Part shown: one piece after another, positions 1-8,082 of the stretch
Numbering within the stretch: the stretch's first letter is position 1
Layout: every line of letters begins with the position of its first letter
Origin: Bacillus sp. AFS029637
GTDB lineage: Bacteria > Bacillota > Bacilli > Bacillales > Bacillaceae_G
Reading direction: 5' to 3'
NCBI RefSeq assembly: GCF_002584985.1
Contig: NZ_NUPZ01000009.1
Span: forward strand, 1-64,000
DNA: 64,000 nt
Notes under the pieces: generated by a model
The model's input: only the letters and a program-made list of their open reading frames with translations
Told to the model about the DNA's origin: nothing
Database searches by the model: none
Position numbers and translations under genes: made by a program

Positions 1-684
1 AAGGATGGTAACTGGAGTTTCGACTTCAAAGAACTACCAAAGTACGATGAACAAGGAAATGCGTACACGTATACAGTAAATGAAGTAAAAGTTGATGGCT
101 ACGAAACAAAGGTAGAAGGAACAACGATTACAAATATTTACAAGAATACAGAAACAACAGAAGTAAGTGGTAAGAAAGTCTGGGATGATAACAACGCAAT
201 AGATCGTCCAGTATCCATCAAAGTAGACTTATTACAAAATGGAAAAGTTATTGACACGAAAGAAGTAAGTGTGGCAACAAACTGGAAGTACACGTTTGAA
301 AAACTACAAGTATATGATGCAAACGGGTTAGCGTACAAGTATGAAGTGAAAGAACAACCAGTAGCGGGATACAAATCCGAAGTAAATGGTTATGACATCA
401 CAAATACAAAAATCAAGGACGAACCCAATGTAGATCCAAAAGATCCAAGCACAGATCCAAAAGATTCAAGCACAGATCCAAAAGATCCAAGCACAGATCC
501 AAAAGATTCAAGCACAAATGCAGACAAAAATAGCGATTCAAAAGTTCCACCTACTACAGAAAATGATAAGCCAACATTACTTCCTAACACAGGAGGAACA
601 TCAGCAGGAATGAGTTCAATTCTTGGAGGTATGGTATTGTTACTTTTAGGTGGAATCCTACTCGCTCGTCAGCGAATAAAATAA
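1..684 (+). CDS. LPXTG-anchored CnaB-repeat surface adhesin, C-terminal part
   Basis: The reading frame is open from the first base, so the N-terminus lies outside the window; 227 residues are visible. They contain the end of one CnaB-type (collagen-adhesin stalk) repeat, a second full repeat (about residues 52-136, with the typical segments VSGKKVWDD, YTFEKLQVYD and YEVKEQPVAGYKS), and a hydrophilic linker of DPKD(P/S)ST repeats. The sorting signal follows: LPNTG at residues 194-198, a hydrophobic span at about 205-222 and the basic tail RQRIK. Sortase A would link the protein to peptidoglycan. The binding domain is not visible, so collagen as ligand is an inference from the family. Confidence 0.9.
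   Translation, partial: KDGNWSFDFKELPKYDEQGNAYTYTVNEVKVDGYETKVEGTTITNIYKNTETTEVSGKKVWDDNNAIDRPVSIKVDLLQNGKVIDTKEVSVATNWKYTFEKLQVYDANGLAYKYEVKEQPVAGYKSEVNGYDITNTKIKDEPNVDPKDPSTDPKDSSTDPKDPSTDPKDSSTNADKNSDSKVPPTTENDKPTLLPNTGGTSAGMSSILGGMVLLLLGGILLARQRIK
433..516 (+). repeat. Four tandem 21-bp repeats coding DPKD(P/S)ST
   Basis: Four 21-bp units follow one another in frame, alternating between proline (CCA) and serine (TCA) at the fifth codon of the heptapeptide. They form the wall-spanning linker of the adhesin. Near-identical in-frame units of this kind commonly vary in number between strains. Confidence 0.9.
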
Positions 685-758
685 TAAAAAAGATTTAGAT
701 TATTGATTACACTGTAATCTGAGTAGCAGACAAATAAAAAATTACTATTGATATTACG

Positions 759-828
759 CCCTTTAGGTAAGTATTCAAAAACACTTCACGATAAAGTGAA
801 GGCAAGAATGCAACCTGAAGGGTTTTTT
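759..828 (+). terminator. Nested stem-loop with U-tract after the adhesin gene
   Basis: Three coaxial stems can be drawn. The outer stem pairs 759-768 (ccctttaggt) with 813-822 (acctgaaggg, one G-U). The middle stem pairs 771-776 (gtattc) with 806-811 (gaatgc). The inner stem pairs 784-789 (cttcac) with 796-801 (gtgaag) over a six-base loop. Six T follow from 823. The position suggests the adhesin terminator, although the structure is larger than usual. Confidence 0.65.
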
Positions 829-857
829 AGAAAAAAGAGAACAGTTTCAGGTTGGAC

Positions 858-1047
858 TCAATCACCGGCCGAATAATATGGTCGGCTTTCATAGAGATAA
901 GTGGCTCTAAAGTAACAAAGAAACCGTTTTCGATAAGTCGATTATCCATTGGACCATAAGCTTAGAATGTGGTGTGGTATCTCATATAATTTAAGATCAA
1001 TGACCATGTTCCGTTAAGTTTTGGATGAATGCATAGCCATTTTTATG
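858..1047 (-). pseudogene. Decayed second copy of methionine aminopeptidase
   Basis: Base by base this stretch resembles the intact map gene downstream (3447-3642). Its translation keeps HKNGY.FIQNLT, a decayed PMDN segment and the block aligned with ISMKADHIIERG, matching map residues of about 152-213. In-frame stops and small indels break the frame. It is a remnant of a paralogous or duplicated map gene and lacks both ends. The segment joined at its upstream side is unrelated (a secretion-signal fragment), so the locus has been rearranged. Confidence 0.75.
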
Positions 1048-1053
1048 GCTAAT

Positions 1054-1177
1054 TTAGAAATAGTATTTTGTAAAACTTTGCTCGTGAGTAGCTGCATCAG
1101 TGTTTGTTTCAGGAATAAAAGCATTAGTTCCTGAAATAACCGTTAAAGCTAACATAACTGCAAGAATAATTTTTTTA
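1054..1177 (-). pseudogene. Signal-peptide-like fragment with no proper start
   Basis: Read on the minus strand the frame gives KKIILAVMLALTVISGTNAF followed by about 20 polar residues and a stop at 1054. That is a basic start, a hydrophobic core and an Ala near a cleavage site, as in a secretion signal. The only ATG (1153-1155) lies inside the hydrophobic core, and no ATG precedes KK. I do not recognise the parent protein. It abuts the map remnant and is probably debris of a small secreted protein. Confidence 0.35.
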
Positions 1178-1394
1178 TAGTAGAAAGCCTTCTTTATTAA
1201 ATGTAATTACTATTATTACAATTTTTATTTTACATGGTAATACCATCCAATGATTAAACTAAATCAATATATTACGTTTTATATTATACACAATAAAACT
1301 TATGATTAATATACTTTAATTAATTAATTTATTTTTTTCGGGTAATAACGCCATGTAATAAATATACTGATATACATATTTATTTTTTCTTAAT

Positions 1395-1418
1395 AAAAAA
1401 CCACCGATTAATCGGTGG
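1395..1418 (-). terminator. Terminator of the M28 aminopeptidase gene
   Basis: Perfect inverted repeat ccaccgat/atcggtgg (1401-1418) with a minus-strand U-tract at 1395-1400, just beyond the stop codon of the minus-strand gene. Confidence 0.85.
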
Positions 1419-1430
1419 CTTGAAATAGTA

Positions 1431-2828
1431 TTAAGCAGCTTTTTGTCCTGTTTTCACGGTAGGTTGAAGGCTATTATAGACACCTGTACCAATGACCTCT
1501 AATGCCATTTTCATACGTTCTGATGAAATGTTCTCAAATAGGTTATCTTGAGGTGTGTGATATACCTTTTCGATATGATAGATTAATGGATTCCAACTAT
1601 CGACACCCATCCAAATAAATAGTGCAGAAGGAATACCCACTTCAGCAAATGGTACGTGATCACTAGAGCCAAATTTTCCTTGAAGAACGAGATCATTATT
1701 TAATTGTTTACCTGCTTGTAAGGCAGCATCTGTTACAAGGTTTGTTGAGCCATCAGGAGTCATTGCGTATAAATTCTTTGCCTTATCATAATTTGTTGCA
1801 ACCATGTCTGCATTAAAGACACCTAAAATTCGATCACGTTCTTTTTGGGACAGACTATTCACATAATAATCAGAGCCAAGTAATCCGATTTCTTCAGAAC
1901 CGAAAGCAATAAAACGAATTTCTTTATCCGTTTCTACATTTTGAAAAGCACGAGCTAACTCTAATACTAAACCTGTACCAGAAGCATTGTCATTTGCTCC
2001 AGGTGCCCCAACAACGCTATCGTAGTGTGAACTTACAACGACAGCTTTTTCATTACCTGTACTATTTTTTGGTTTCTTTTTAGCGATGACATTTAGGGAT
2101 GTTAAATTAGATTCATGTCTCGCTTTTAAGGAAAGAATTGTTGTTCCTTTCTTAGCGATTTCTTCTTTAAACGCATTTCCTTGCGCGTAAGCAAGGCCAA
2201 AAACTGGTACAGATTGCTTTTTCGTTAAGCGAGGGTTGAAAGTTTGTCCGTAGTTTCCACGGCCGCCAATTAAACTGTATAAAAGAACACCTTTTGCTCC
2301 TTTGCTAACAGCATTTTCGACTTGTTTATTGTAGTCTGCTACTGTTGTTCCTCTTTCAAATAAAACAATTTTTCCGTTTACCTCATTTGGAATATCTTCT
2401 AATTTTGTTCCACCTTGAACAAAGATAAGGGGAGCTGTAACAGCTTCTGTAGAAATTAGAGCGTTAGGAGCAGCACCAGCTTGCCAATTACGCTTTGTCG
2501 ATAATGGTGATTCGATAAATCCAACGTACTGATCTGGTACTTGAAATGGCTGATATTCTACCTCGTAGCCCATTGATTTGAGCTGCATACCAATATAGCG
2601 AGAAGCCCATTCTTCTGATTTTGTCCCACCAGGACGGGGACCGATTGTTTCGGATAAAAATCGGATATGTTCGATGGCACGGCTTGCATCAACTTGTTTT
2701 GTAATAGGTGGGGTTTGTGTGATTTCTGACGTGGAATCAGCTTTTACTTGTCCAATTGGAGCTAAGCTAACGGCGAGTGATACAGCAAGCAAGGAGCTTA
2801 CTATTTTTTGTTTCAGTGATTTTCTCAT
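1431..2828 (-). CDS. Secreted M28-family aminopeptidase with PA domain (YwaD-like)
   Basis: The chosen start (2828) gives 465 residues and is preceded by GGGAGAGG at good spacing; a start 39 nt upstream has no such site. Residues 1-30 form a signal peptide ending VKA. A PA (protease-associated) domain spans about residues 125-235. The M28 zinc-peptidase domain follows, with likely ligands H268 (HYD), D280 (AND.ASG), E312/E313 (GSEE), D341 (NAD) and H424 (YHTPQD). The enzyme should trim N-terminal residues from peptides outside the cell. A perfect PlcR box lies 120 bp upstream, so it probably belongs to the PlcR regulon. Confidence 0.9.
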   Translation of the reverse strand: MRKSLKQKIVSSLLAVSLAVSLAPIGQVKADSTSEITQTPPITKQVDASRAIEHIRFLSETIGPRPGGTKSEEWASRYIGMQLKSMGYEVEYQPFQVPDQYVGFIESPLSTKRNWQAGAAPNALISTEAVTAPLIFVQGGTKLEDIPNEVNGKIVLFERGTTVADYNKQVENAVSKGAKGVLLYSLIGGRGNYGQTFNPRLTKKQSVPVFGLAYAQGNAFKEEIAKKGTTILSLKARHESNLTSLNVIAKKKPKNSTGNEKAVVVSSHYDSVVGAPGANDNASGTGLVLELARAFQNVETDKEIRFIAFGSEEIGLLGSDYYVNSLSQKERDRILGVFNADMVATNYDKAKNLYAMTPDGSTNLVTDAALQAGKQLNNDLVLQGKFGSSDHVPFAEVGIPSALFIWMGVDSWNPLIYHIEKVYHTPQDNLFENISSERMKMALEVIGTGVYNSLQPTVKTGQKAA

Positions 2829-2947
2829 TTTTTCCTCTCCCATTCTTCTATTCTCTCTGACTGACAAAAGAAGACGGTTAACGACTTTATTTTATCTTTG
2901 AAAGACTGAATTTTCAATATTTTGTTGTTGAGAAATAAAAAACGCTA

Positions 2948-2963
2948 TATGTATATTTGCATA
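2948..2963. promoter_or_regulatory. PlcR box upstream of the M28 aminopeptidase
   Basis: TATGTATATTTGCATA matches the palindromic PlcR consensus TATGNANNNNTNCATA at every fixed position. It lies 120 bp upstream of the minus-strand start codon at 2828, a usual distance for PlcR targets. It is some 5 kb from plcR itself. Confidence 0.75.
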
Positions 2964-3235
2964 TTTTTGGCGAAGATATGTATGCTATCATTTTAGATGA
3001 AGGTTCGCTTTCTGCTCAGAAGGCTCCTACATTGCATGAATCTAGTGTACCCAAACTTTAGATTATGTAGGGAAAAGGGACTATTATATGGTTTCTTTTC
3101 TCATGTTTGAATCATGTGATGGTAAATATGTTTCCGCATTTCATAATTATCATCAGTGATATATGTAAGGCATCCATATGAAAATACGAGGCTGTTCAAG
3201 AGTTTTCCGTACTGTTGGGCAGCCTCACCCCGTTA
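2964..3235. other. Intergenic stretch without a recognisable gene
   Basis: I see no supported coding region here. A 27-codon frame (ATG near 2979) has no ribosome binding site. The segment 3188-3226 contains an inverted repeat gaggctg/cagcctc that resembles the end of a decayed mobile element, but no transposase is present. Confidence 0.4.
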
Positions 3236-3270
3236 AAAAGGTGGTGCCCTGATGCACCACCTTTTATTTA
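3236..3270. terminator. Bidirectional stem-loop terminator
   Basis: Perfect 12-bp stem aaaaggtggtgc/gcaccacctttt (3236-3247, 3254-3265) with A/T runs on both sides. No gene immediately precedes it on the plus strand, so it may be a leftover of a lost gene. Confidence 0.6.
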
Positions 3271-3298
3271 TATAAACTTTTACATACCTAAAAATAAT

Positions 3299-3348
3299 AA
3301 AAAACAGCCGTTTTAGTAGCAGAAATCTACCAAAACGGCTGTTTTTTT
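3299..3348. terminator. Terminator of map
   Basis: A 17-bp stem with one mismatch (3303-3319 with 3327-3343) lies at the end of map. The T-run overlaps the map stop codon. On the minus strand the stem is followed by ttttttatt. Confidence 0.8.
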
Positions 3349-4093
3349 ATATTTCTGTTAAGATTATCGGTTCGCCGCGTGTTACGACAACTGTATGTTC
3401 ACATTGTGCAACAAGGCTTTTGTCAGGTGTAACGAATGTCCAACCATCGTCACCGCGCTCGATAATGTGATCAGCTTTCATAGAAATGAATGGCTCTACA
3501 GCGATAACAAGGCCGTCTTTTAGAAGCGCATTATCCATTGGATCATAATAGCTTAAAATATGGTTTGGTGCTTCATGCAAGCTAAGACCAATGCCGTGAC
3601 CAGTTAAGTTTTGAATAACGTTGTATCCATTTTTATGTGCGAAGTTTGAAACAGCGCGACCGATTTGATTTTGTTTTGAACCAGCCTTCACCTTTTTCAT
3701 TGCTGCCCAAAATGCATCAACGGCTGCTTGGCAAAGCTTTTCTTTTGCTTCATCTTCCCCAAGTACAAATGAAATACCTGTATCTGCATAATAACCACCA
3801 AGTGCAGCAGATACGTCGACATTTACTAAGTCGCCTTCTTTTAATACACGATCTCCTGGAATACCGTGAGCAACTTCTTCATTTACACTGATACAAGTTA
3901 CACCAGGGAAATCATATTCTTTTTCAGGTGCAGAAATAGCACCATGCTCATCTAATACTTTTTTACCGATTAAATCAAGTTCTTTCGTTGTCATGCCTGG
4001 CTTTGCTTGTTTTTTCATTTCTTCACGTGCAAGCGCAACGATGCGACCGATTTTTCGTAAACCTTCTAAATCTTGTTCATTACGAATAATCAT
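3347..4093 (-). CDS. map: Methionine aminopeptidase, type I
   Basis: Removes the initiator methionine from nascent proteins in the cytoplasm. The 248-residue product starting MIIRNEQDLEGL is the usual length; the ATG at 4093 has a GGAAGGA site, and a longer frame is not needed. Family residues are visible: H77 (HGIP), metal ligands D93 (NVDVS), D104 (YADTG), H166 (GHGIG), E200 (VEPF) and E232 (CEHT). It stands alone between terminators. A decayed copy of the same family lies 2.4 kb away at 858-1047. Confidence 0.97.
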   Translation of the reverse strand: MIIRNEQDLEGLRKIGRIVALAREEMKKQAKPGMTTKELDLIGKKVLDEHGAISAPEKEYDFPGVTCISVNEEVAHGIPGDRVLKEGDLVNVDVSAALGGYYADTGISFVLGEDEAKEKLCQAAVDAFWAAMKKVKAGSKQNQIGRAVSNFAHKNGYNVIQNLTGHGIGLSLHEAPNHILSYYDPMDNALLKDGLVIAVEPFISMKADHIIERGDDGWTFVTPDKSLVAQCEHTVVVTRGEPIILTEI

Positions 4094-4202
4094 GAAAACC
4101 ACTGTCCTTCCTCGAATATATATCTTATCCGATTGTATCATGTTTATTTTCGTCCTGCTACTCGCTTGCGGTATGCGGGTTGATTCGTCTCATGTGGAAT
4201 AC

Positions 4203-4237
4203 ATGACAATTGTCATATCGATGTTATGACGCATCAT
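4203..4237. promoter_or_regulatory. Candidate response-regulator operator (two palindromic sites)
   Basis: ATGACAATTGTCAT (4203-4216) is a perfect 14-bp palindrome. A second imperfect copy, ATGACGCATCAT, follows at 4226-4237, so the centres are about two helical turns apart. They lie 60-95 bp upstream of the ABC-exporter/two-component operon. NarL-type regulators of DesR-like systems usually bind such sites, so autoregulation by the downstream response regulator is inferred. Confidence 0.45.
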
Positions 4238-4298
4238 ACTGTTTCCTAAGTCTTCCAATTAATACAATGTAAATATAAGAAACAGCGGGGGTGGAGAG

Positions 4299-5201
4299 AT
4301 GGAAAGGATTATTGAAGTAAATGGTGTTTCTAAAACATTTAAACATAAAAAAGCAGTAAATAATGTTTCATTTCATGTGGATAAAGGAGAAATAGTAGCG
4401 TTACTTGGCCCGAATGGTGCCGGTAAAACAACGATGATTTCTATGATGCTTGGATTAAAGGATCCGGCAGAAGGAACGGTTTCTGTATTTGGGAAGAGTC
4501 CAAAGCATAGAGCTGTTCGGAATAGCCTCGGTGCAATGCTACAAGAAGTAAGTGTCATTGATAGCATTTCGGTGGAAGAAGCAATCGAGTTATTCCGCAG
4601 TTACTATACGAACCCGGTAGCGAAAGAAACATTACTACAATTATCAAATTTAGAATCAGAGCGAAAGCAAAGATGTGAGAAATTATCAGGGGGACAAAAA
4701 AGAAGGTTAAACTTTGCGCTCGCGCTTGCAGGGAATCCAGATTTGCTATTTTTAGATGAGCCGACAGTTGGAATGGATATTACGTCTCGAAGAACGTTTT
4801 GGGAAACGATTCGAAAGTTAGCAAGTGAAGGGAAAACGATTATTTTAACGACGCACTACTTAGAAGAAGCGGATGCTTTAGCGAATCGTATTTTATTATT
4901 TGCGAATGGAAAGGTTATCGCAGATGGCACGCCTGACGAGATGAAAGCGACGATTTCTCGAAAAACAATCTCGTTTTATTCGAAAGAAAAAATTCCTAAG
5001 AATTTATTAAAGGAATTGCCGCACGTGACAGACGTACAGGTAAAGGAAGGACGCTTCACGTTAACAACTGAGGATACGGACGCAACTTTACAAGCAATTT
5101 ATCAAAGGAATTTACCTGTAACAGACGTTTCAGTTGAACGCGGAAGTCTTGATGAAGCATTTGAACAATTTGTCGCAAATCAAAAGGGGGAAATCGCATG
5201 A
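4299..5201 (+). CDS. ABC exporter ATP-binding protein (YvfR-like)
   Basis: 300 residues with Walker A GPNGAGKTT (37-45), signature LSGGQKRRL (near 129) and Walker B LLFLDEP. The protein ends with a small C-terminal domain typical of ABC-2 drug or lantibiotic exporters. It energises the membrane protein encoded next (4-nt overlap, ATGA). The order ATPase-permease-kinase-regulator equals Bacillus subtilis yvfRSTU and resembles the linearmycin-resistance lnr system, so export of a membrane-active antimicrobial is a reasonable inference; the substrate is unknown. Confidence 0.9.
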   Translation: MERIIEVNGVSKTFKHKKAVNNVSFHVDKGEIVALLGPNGAGKTTMISMMLGLKDPAEGTVSVFGKSPKHRAVRNSLGAMLQEVSVIDSISVEEAIELFRSYYTNPVAKETLLQLSNLESERKQRCEKLSGGQKRRLNFALALAGNPDLLFLDEPTVGMDITSRRTFWETIRKLASEGKTIILTTHYLEEADALANRILLFANGKVIADGTPDEMKATISRKTISFYSKEKIPKNLLKELPHVTDVQVKEGRFTLTTEDTDATLQAIYQRNLPVTDVSVERGSLDEAFEQFVANQKGEIA

Positions 5202-5932
5202 AGGCTTTATGGATGCAATGCAAAATAGAAATTTTACGTACGTTTCGTAATAAATTATTTATCTTTTTCTCATTATTAATGCCAGTTATGTTTTACTACA
5301 TTTTCACAAATGTCGTTCAAGTGCCACAAAACGGGGATGCGTGGAAAGCACACTATTTAATTTCGATGGCAACTTTCAGTATTGTAGGGACGGCACTTTT
5401 TAGTTTCGGTGTTAGAATTTCTCAGGAAAAAGGGCAAGGATGGACACATCTTTTAAAAATTACACCACTTCCAGAGGGGGCATATTTAACAGCAAAAATT
5501 ATCGCTCAAACAGTAGTAAATGCTTTTTCAATCTTAGTTATCTTTATCGCAGGAATATTAATTAATCATGTCGAGTTAACGGTAGGGCAGTGGATTGGCG
5601 CCGGATTATGGTTGTTGTTAGGTGTGACACCATTTTTAGCGCTCGGAACAGTAATAGGTTCCATTAAAAAGGCGGATGCAGCTGCGGGCTTAGCAAATAT
5701 TTTAAATATGTGTTTAGCAATTCTTGGTGGTCTATGGATGCCAATTGAAGTATTCCCCAAAATATTAAGAACGATTGGTGAGTGGACACCGACATATCAT
5801 TTCGGAAGCGGAGCATGGGATATTGTAGCTGGAAAATCAATTGGTTGGGAAAATATCGCGGTACTAGGAGGTTATTTCCTTATATTTGTTGTAGTATCAA
5901 TATATATAAGAAAAAGACAGGAAGCGGTATAA
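5198..5932 (+). CDS. ABC-2 type permease (YvfS-like)
   Basis: 244 residues with about six membrane segments of the ABC-2 family: one near residues 20-40, a cytoplasmic stretch RISQEKGQGW, then four to five helices ending RKRQEAV. It is the membrane partner of the preceding ATPase, with which it overlaps by 4 nt. One half-size permease is encoded, so a homodimer is likely. The kinase gene follows the stop codon directly. Confidence 0.9.
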   Translation: MKALWMQCKIEILRTFRNKLFIFFSLLMPVMFYYIFTNVVQVPQNGDAWKAHYLISMATFSIVGTALFSFGVRISQEKGQGWTHLLKITPLPEGAYLTAKIIAQTVVNAFSILVIFIAGILINHVELTVGQWIGAGLWLLLGVTPFLALGTVIGSIKKADAAAGLANILNMCLAILGGLWMPIEVFPKILRTIGEWTPTYHFGSGAWDIVAGKSIGWENIAVLGGYFLIFVVVSIYIRKRQEAV

Positions 5933-7063
5933 ATGATAGAAAAGAAGAGGATTGAGATTTTTCCGAAACATATGGGTTTCTTCCCGTATATGTGGTTCGT
6001 GTATCTGTTATTTCCAATTTACCATTTAACACAAGCATCGGGGTGGAAGCTTGTGTTAGGAATCGGTATGTTGATAGTTTTCATTGTCACATACCGTCAA
6101 CTTTATTTTGTTCAGAAGACGTTCATTTTATGGGCGTGTATTCAGATGGTACTCATTTTTTTATTTGCTTTATTTTACAACCCTTTCATGATATTTTTTG
6201 GGTTTTTCACAGCAAGTGCGATGGGATTTACGCCAAGTAAGAAAGCGTTTCGAGTGTTGTTATGTTTATTAGTTGTAATGCTTGGGGCTTTTGTATTTGT
6301 ATATAAGAATCAGTTAACAACTGCAAGTTTAGTGAATATCGTTCCGATGTTTATTTTAATGCTTCTTACGCCATTTGGGATGCGTAATTTTAATCAAAAA
6401 AAGATGTTAAAAAATCAATTAAACGAAGCAAATGAACAAATTAAAGACTTAGTAAAACGTGAAGAACGGCAGCGAATCGCAAGGGATCTTCATGACACGT
6501 TAGGGCATACGTTATCTCTTATTACTTTAAAAAGCCAGCTCGTGGAGAAGTTAATTGTGAAAAATCCAGAGCGTGCAAGTATGGAAGCGAAGGAAATTAC
6601 ACAAACATCTCGTACAGCTTTAAAGCAGTTAAGAGAGTTAATTTCTGATATGCGTATGATTACGGTGGAAGAAGAATTAGAGCAAATAAAGGCAATTTTA
6701 CAAGCTGCTAATATTGAATTAGAAGTAAAGCAAGAAGCAAGTTCAAGTTCGTTATCACCGATTGAACAAAATATTGTCGGGATGTGTTTACGTGAGGCTG
6801 TTACGAATGTTGTAAAGCATAGTAAGGCGTCGCGGTGTACAGTTTCTGTATTGGAATCACAGGGTGAATTAATTTTAAAAGTAGAAGACAATGGTATCGG
6901 TTTAGTGGATCAAAATCACGATGGAAATGGTATTCGTGGTATGAAAGAGCGAATTGCTCTTATTGATGGATTTGTTGAACTGGATACGATAAATCCAGGG
7001 ACACTATTAACAGTAAAAGTTCCAGTTGTCATTAGAACAGGAAAAGATGAGGTGAGGGCATGA
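5933..7063 (+). CDS. Sensor histidine kinase, DesK-like family (YvfT-like)
   Basis: 376 residues. Five or so N-terminal membrane helices (about 15-150) with little external sequence indicate intramembrane sensing. A coiled linker leads to the HisKA_3 box RIARDLHDTLGH, with the phosphorylated histidine at H187, then HATPase motifs EAVTNVVKHS, VEDNGIGL and GNGIRGMKERI. It should phosphorylate the regulator encoded next (4-nt overlap). The genetic link to the exporter suggests it senses the exported compound or membrane stress. Confidence 0.93.
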   Translation: MIEKKRIEIFPKHMGFFPYMWFVYLLFPIYHLTQASGWKLVLGIGMLIVFIVTYRQLYFVQKTFILWACIQMVLIFLFALFYNPFMIFFGFFTASAMGFTPSKKAFRVLLCLLVVMLGAFVFVYKNQLTTASLVNIVPMFILMLLTPFGMRNFNQKKMLKNQLNEANEQIKDLVKREERQRIARDLHDTLGHTLSLITLKSQLVEKLIVKNPERASMEAKEITQTSRTALKQLRELISDMRMITVEEELEQIKAILQAANIELEVKQEASSSSLSPIEQNIVGMCLREAVTNVVKHSKASRCTVSVLESQGELILKVEDNGIGLVDQNHDGNGIRGMKERIALIDGFVELDTINPGTLLTVKVPVVIRTGKDEVRA

Positions 7064-7662
7064 TTCGAATTATTATTGCAGAAGATCAACGGATGCTTCG
7101 TGGTGCATTAGGAGCCCTTCTTGATCTAGAAGATGATATTGAAGTAATTGGGCAAGCTGCAAATGGGGAAGAAGCGTTGAAGTTAATCGAATCGCTAAAA
7201 CCTGATATAAGTATTATGGATATTGAAATGCCAATTCAAAGTGGATTAGATGTTGCTGAAACTTTAAAGAAAGAAAAATCAGCATGCAAAGTAATGATTT
7301 TAACAACATTTGCAAGGCCGGGGTATTTTGAACGAGCAATGAAAGCTGGTGTGCACGGTTATTTATTAAAGGATAGCCCAAGTGAAGATTTAGCGGCAGC
7401 AATTCGTAATGTAATGAAAGGAAAGCGGGAGATCTCTCAAGATTTAATGTTCGGATTATGGCAAGAGCAAAATCCGTTATCAGACCGTGAAAAAGAAGTA
7501 CTGTTGCTCGCGAAAGAAGGAAAGACGGCAAATGAAATTGCGAAGGCACTTTATCTGTCACCTGGTACAGTACGTAATTACATTTCTGAAGTATTAACGA
7601 AACTCGATGCAAAAAATAGAATTGAAGCAATTACAATTGCGGAAGAAAAGGGATGGATATAA
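7060..7662 (+). CDS. LuxR/NarL-family response regulator (YvfU-like)
   Basis: 200 residues: receiver domain with acidic pocket (E8, D9) and phosphorylation site D54 (SIMDIEMP), conserved T and K (LTTFARPG, LLKDSP), and a LuxR-type helix-turn-helix at about 138-195 (LSDREKEVLLLAKEGKTANEIAKALYLS). It is the last gene of the operon and is followed by a strong terminator. The palindromes at 4203-4237 are its likely target. Confidence 0.93.
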   Translation: MIRIIIAEDQRMLRGALGALLDLEDDIEVIGQAANGEEALKLIESLKPDISIMDIEMPIQSGLDVAETLKKEKSACKVMILTTFARPGYFERAMKAGVHGYLLKDSPSEDLAAAIRNVMKGKREISQDLMFGLWQEQNPLSDREKEVLLLAKEGKTANEIAKALYLSPGTVRNYISEVLTKLDAKNRIEAITIAEEKGWI

Positions 7663-7663
7663 A

Positions 7664-7700
7664 AAGAAGTTTACCTGTGAGAGGTAAACTTCTTTTTCTT
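7664..7700 (+). terminator. Terminator of the exporter/two-component operon
   Basis: Stem aagaagtttacct/aggtaaacttctt with a five-base loop and a following T-rich tail, directly after the stop codon. Confidence 0.88.
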
Positions 7701-7704
7701 ATAA

Positions 7705-7766
7705 AATGAAACTTTAATCAATGGGGGTGTCCATCCCTCTCTGGTTATTAGTCTTCACCAATCGGG
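7705..7766 (+). repeat. Truncated copy of the GTGAAACTTT repeat family
   Basis: The left 60 bp match the start of the complete copy at 22001-22154 (tgaaactttaatca..tggg, then ttatta.tcttcaccaatcggg). The match ends exactly where protease-propeptide homology begins, so a deletion probably joined the two. Confidence 0.6.
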
Positions 7767-7987
7767 ATAAACAACGGTTTTGTTAGAGAATTCTGTTTCA
7801 ACCGCATCGTTTGGAATTTGAAGTGTATTACGTAATGTAGGTTTTACTTCATTTTTCGACAAAAAATTTGTTATAGTAAGATTAGGTTGTTGTTCTAAAT
7901 GTTGGACAGCTTACCACTAATAGTAGTAATTACTCCATTTTTATCTACTTTTACAATGAAATCACTGGCAATTCTCCTATCATTCAT
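7764..7987 (-). pseudogene. Remnant of a neutral metalloprotease propeptide (NprB-like)
   Basis: Minus-strand translation gives RRIASDFIVKVDKNGVITTISGK, a frameshift, then QHLEQQPNLTITNFLSKNE and a tail with NDAVETEFSNKTVVYP. The strand-turn pattern VDKNG-VITTISG resembles the propeptide of thermolysin-like proteases. In B. cereus nprB is known to lie divergently next to plcR. The signal peptide and the whole catalytic domain are missing. Family assignment is by eye and could be wrong. Confidence 0.5.
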
Positions 7988-8058
7988 CTATAACCCTTCT
8001 AAGCTATTCCTGTATGTGAGGTGAATTGTATGAAGAATTCGCCGAATTTTATATATAT

Positions 8059-8074
8059 TATGCATTATTTCATA
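8059..8074. promoter_or_regulatory. PlcR box of the plcR promoter
   Basis: TATGCATTATTTCATA fits TATGNANNNNTNCATA perfectly, 82 bp upstream of the plcR start. PlcR is known to activate its own gene through such a box. Confidence 0.88.
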
Positions 8075-8082
8075 TCAAAAAT

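Noticed and set aside
390-590. Antisense frame over the DPKD repeats
   Set aside because: Periodic low-complexity shadow of the adhesin linker.
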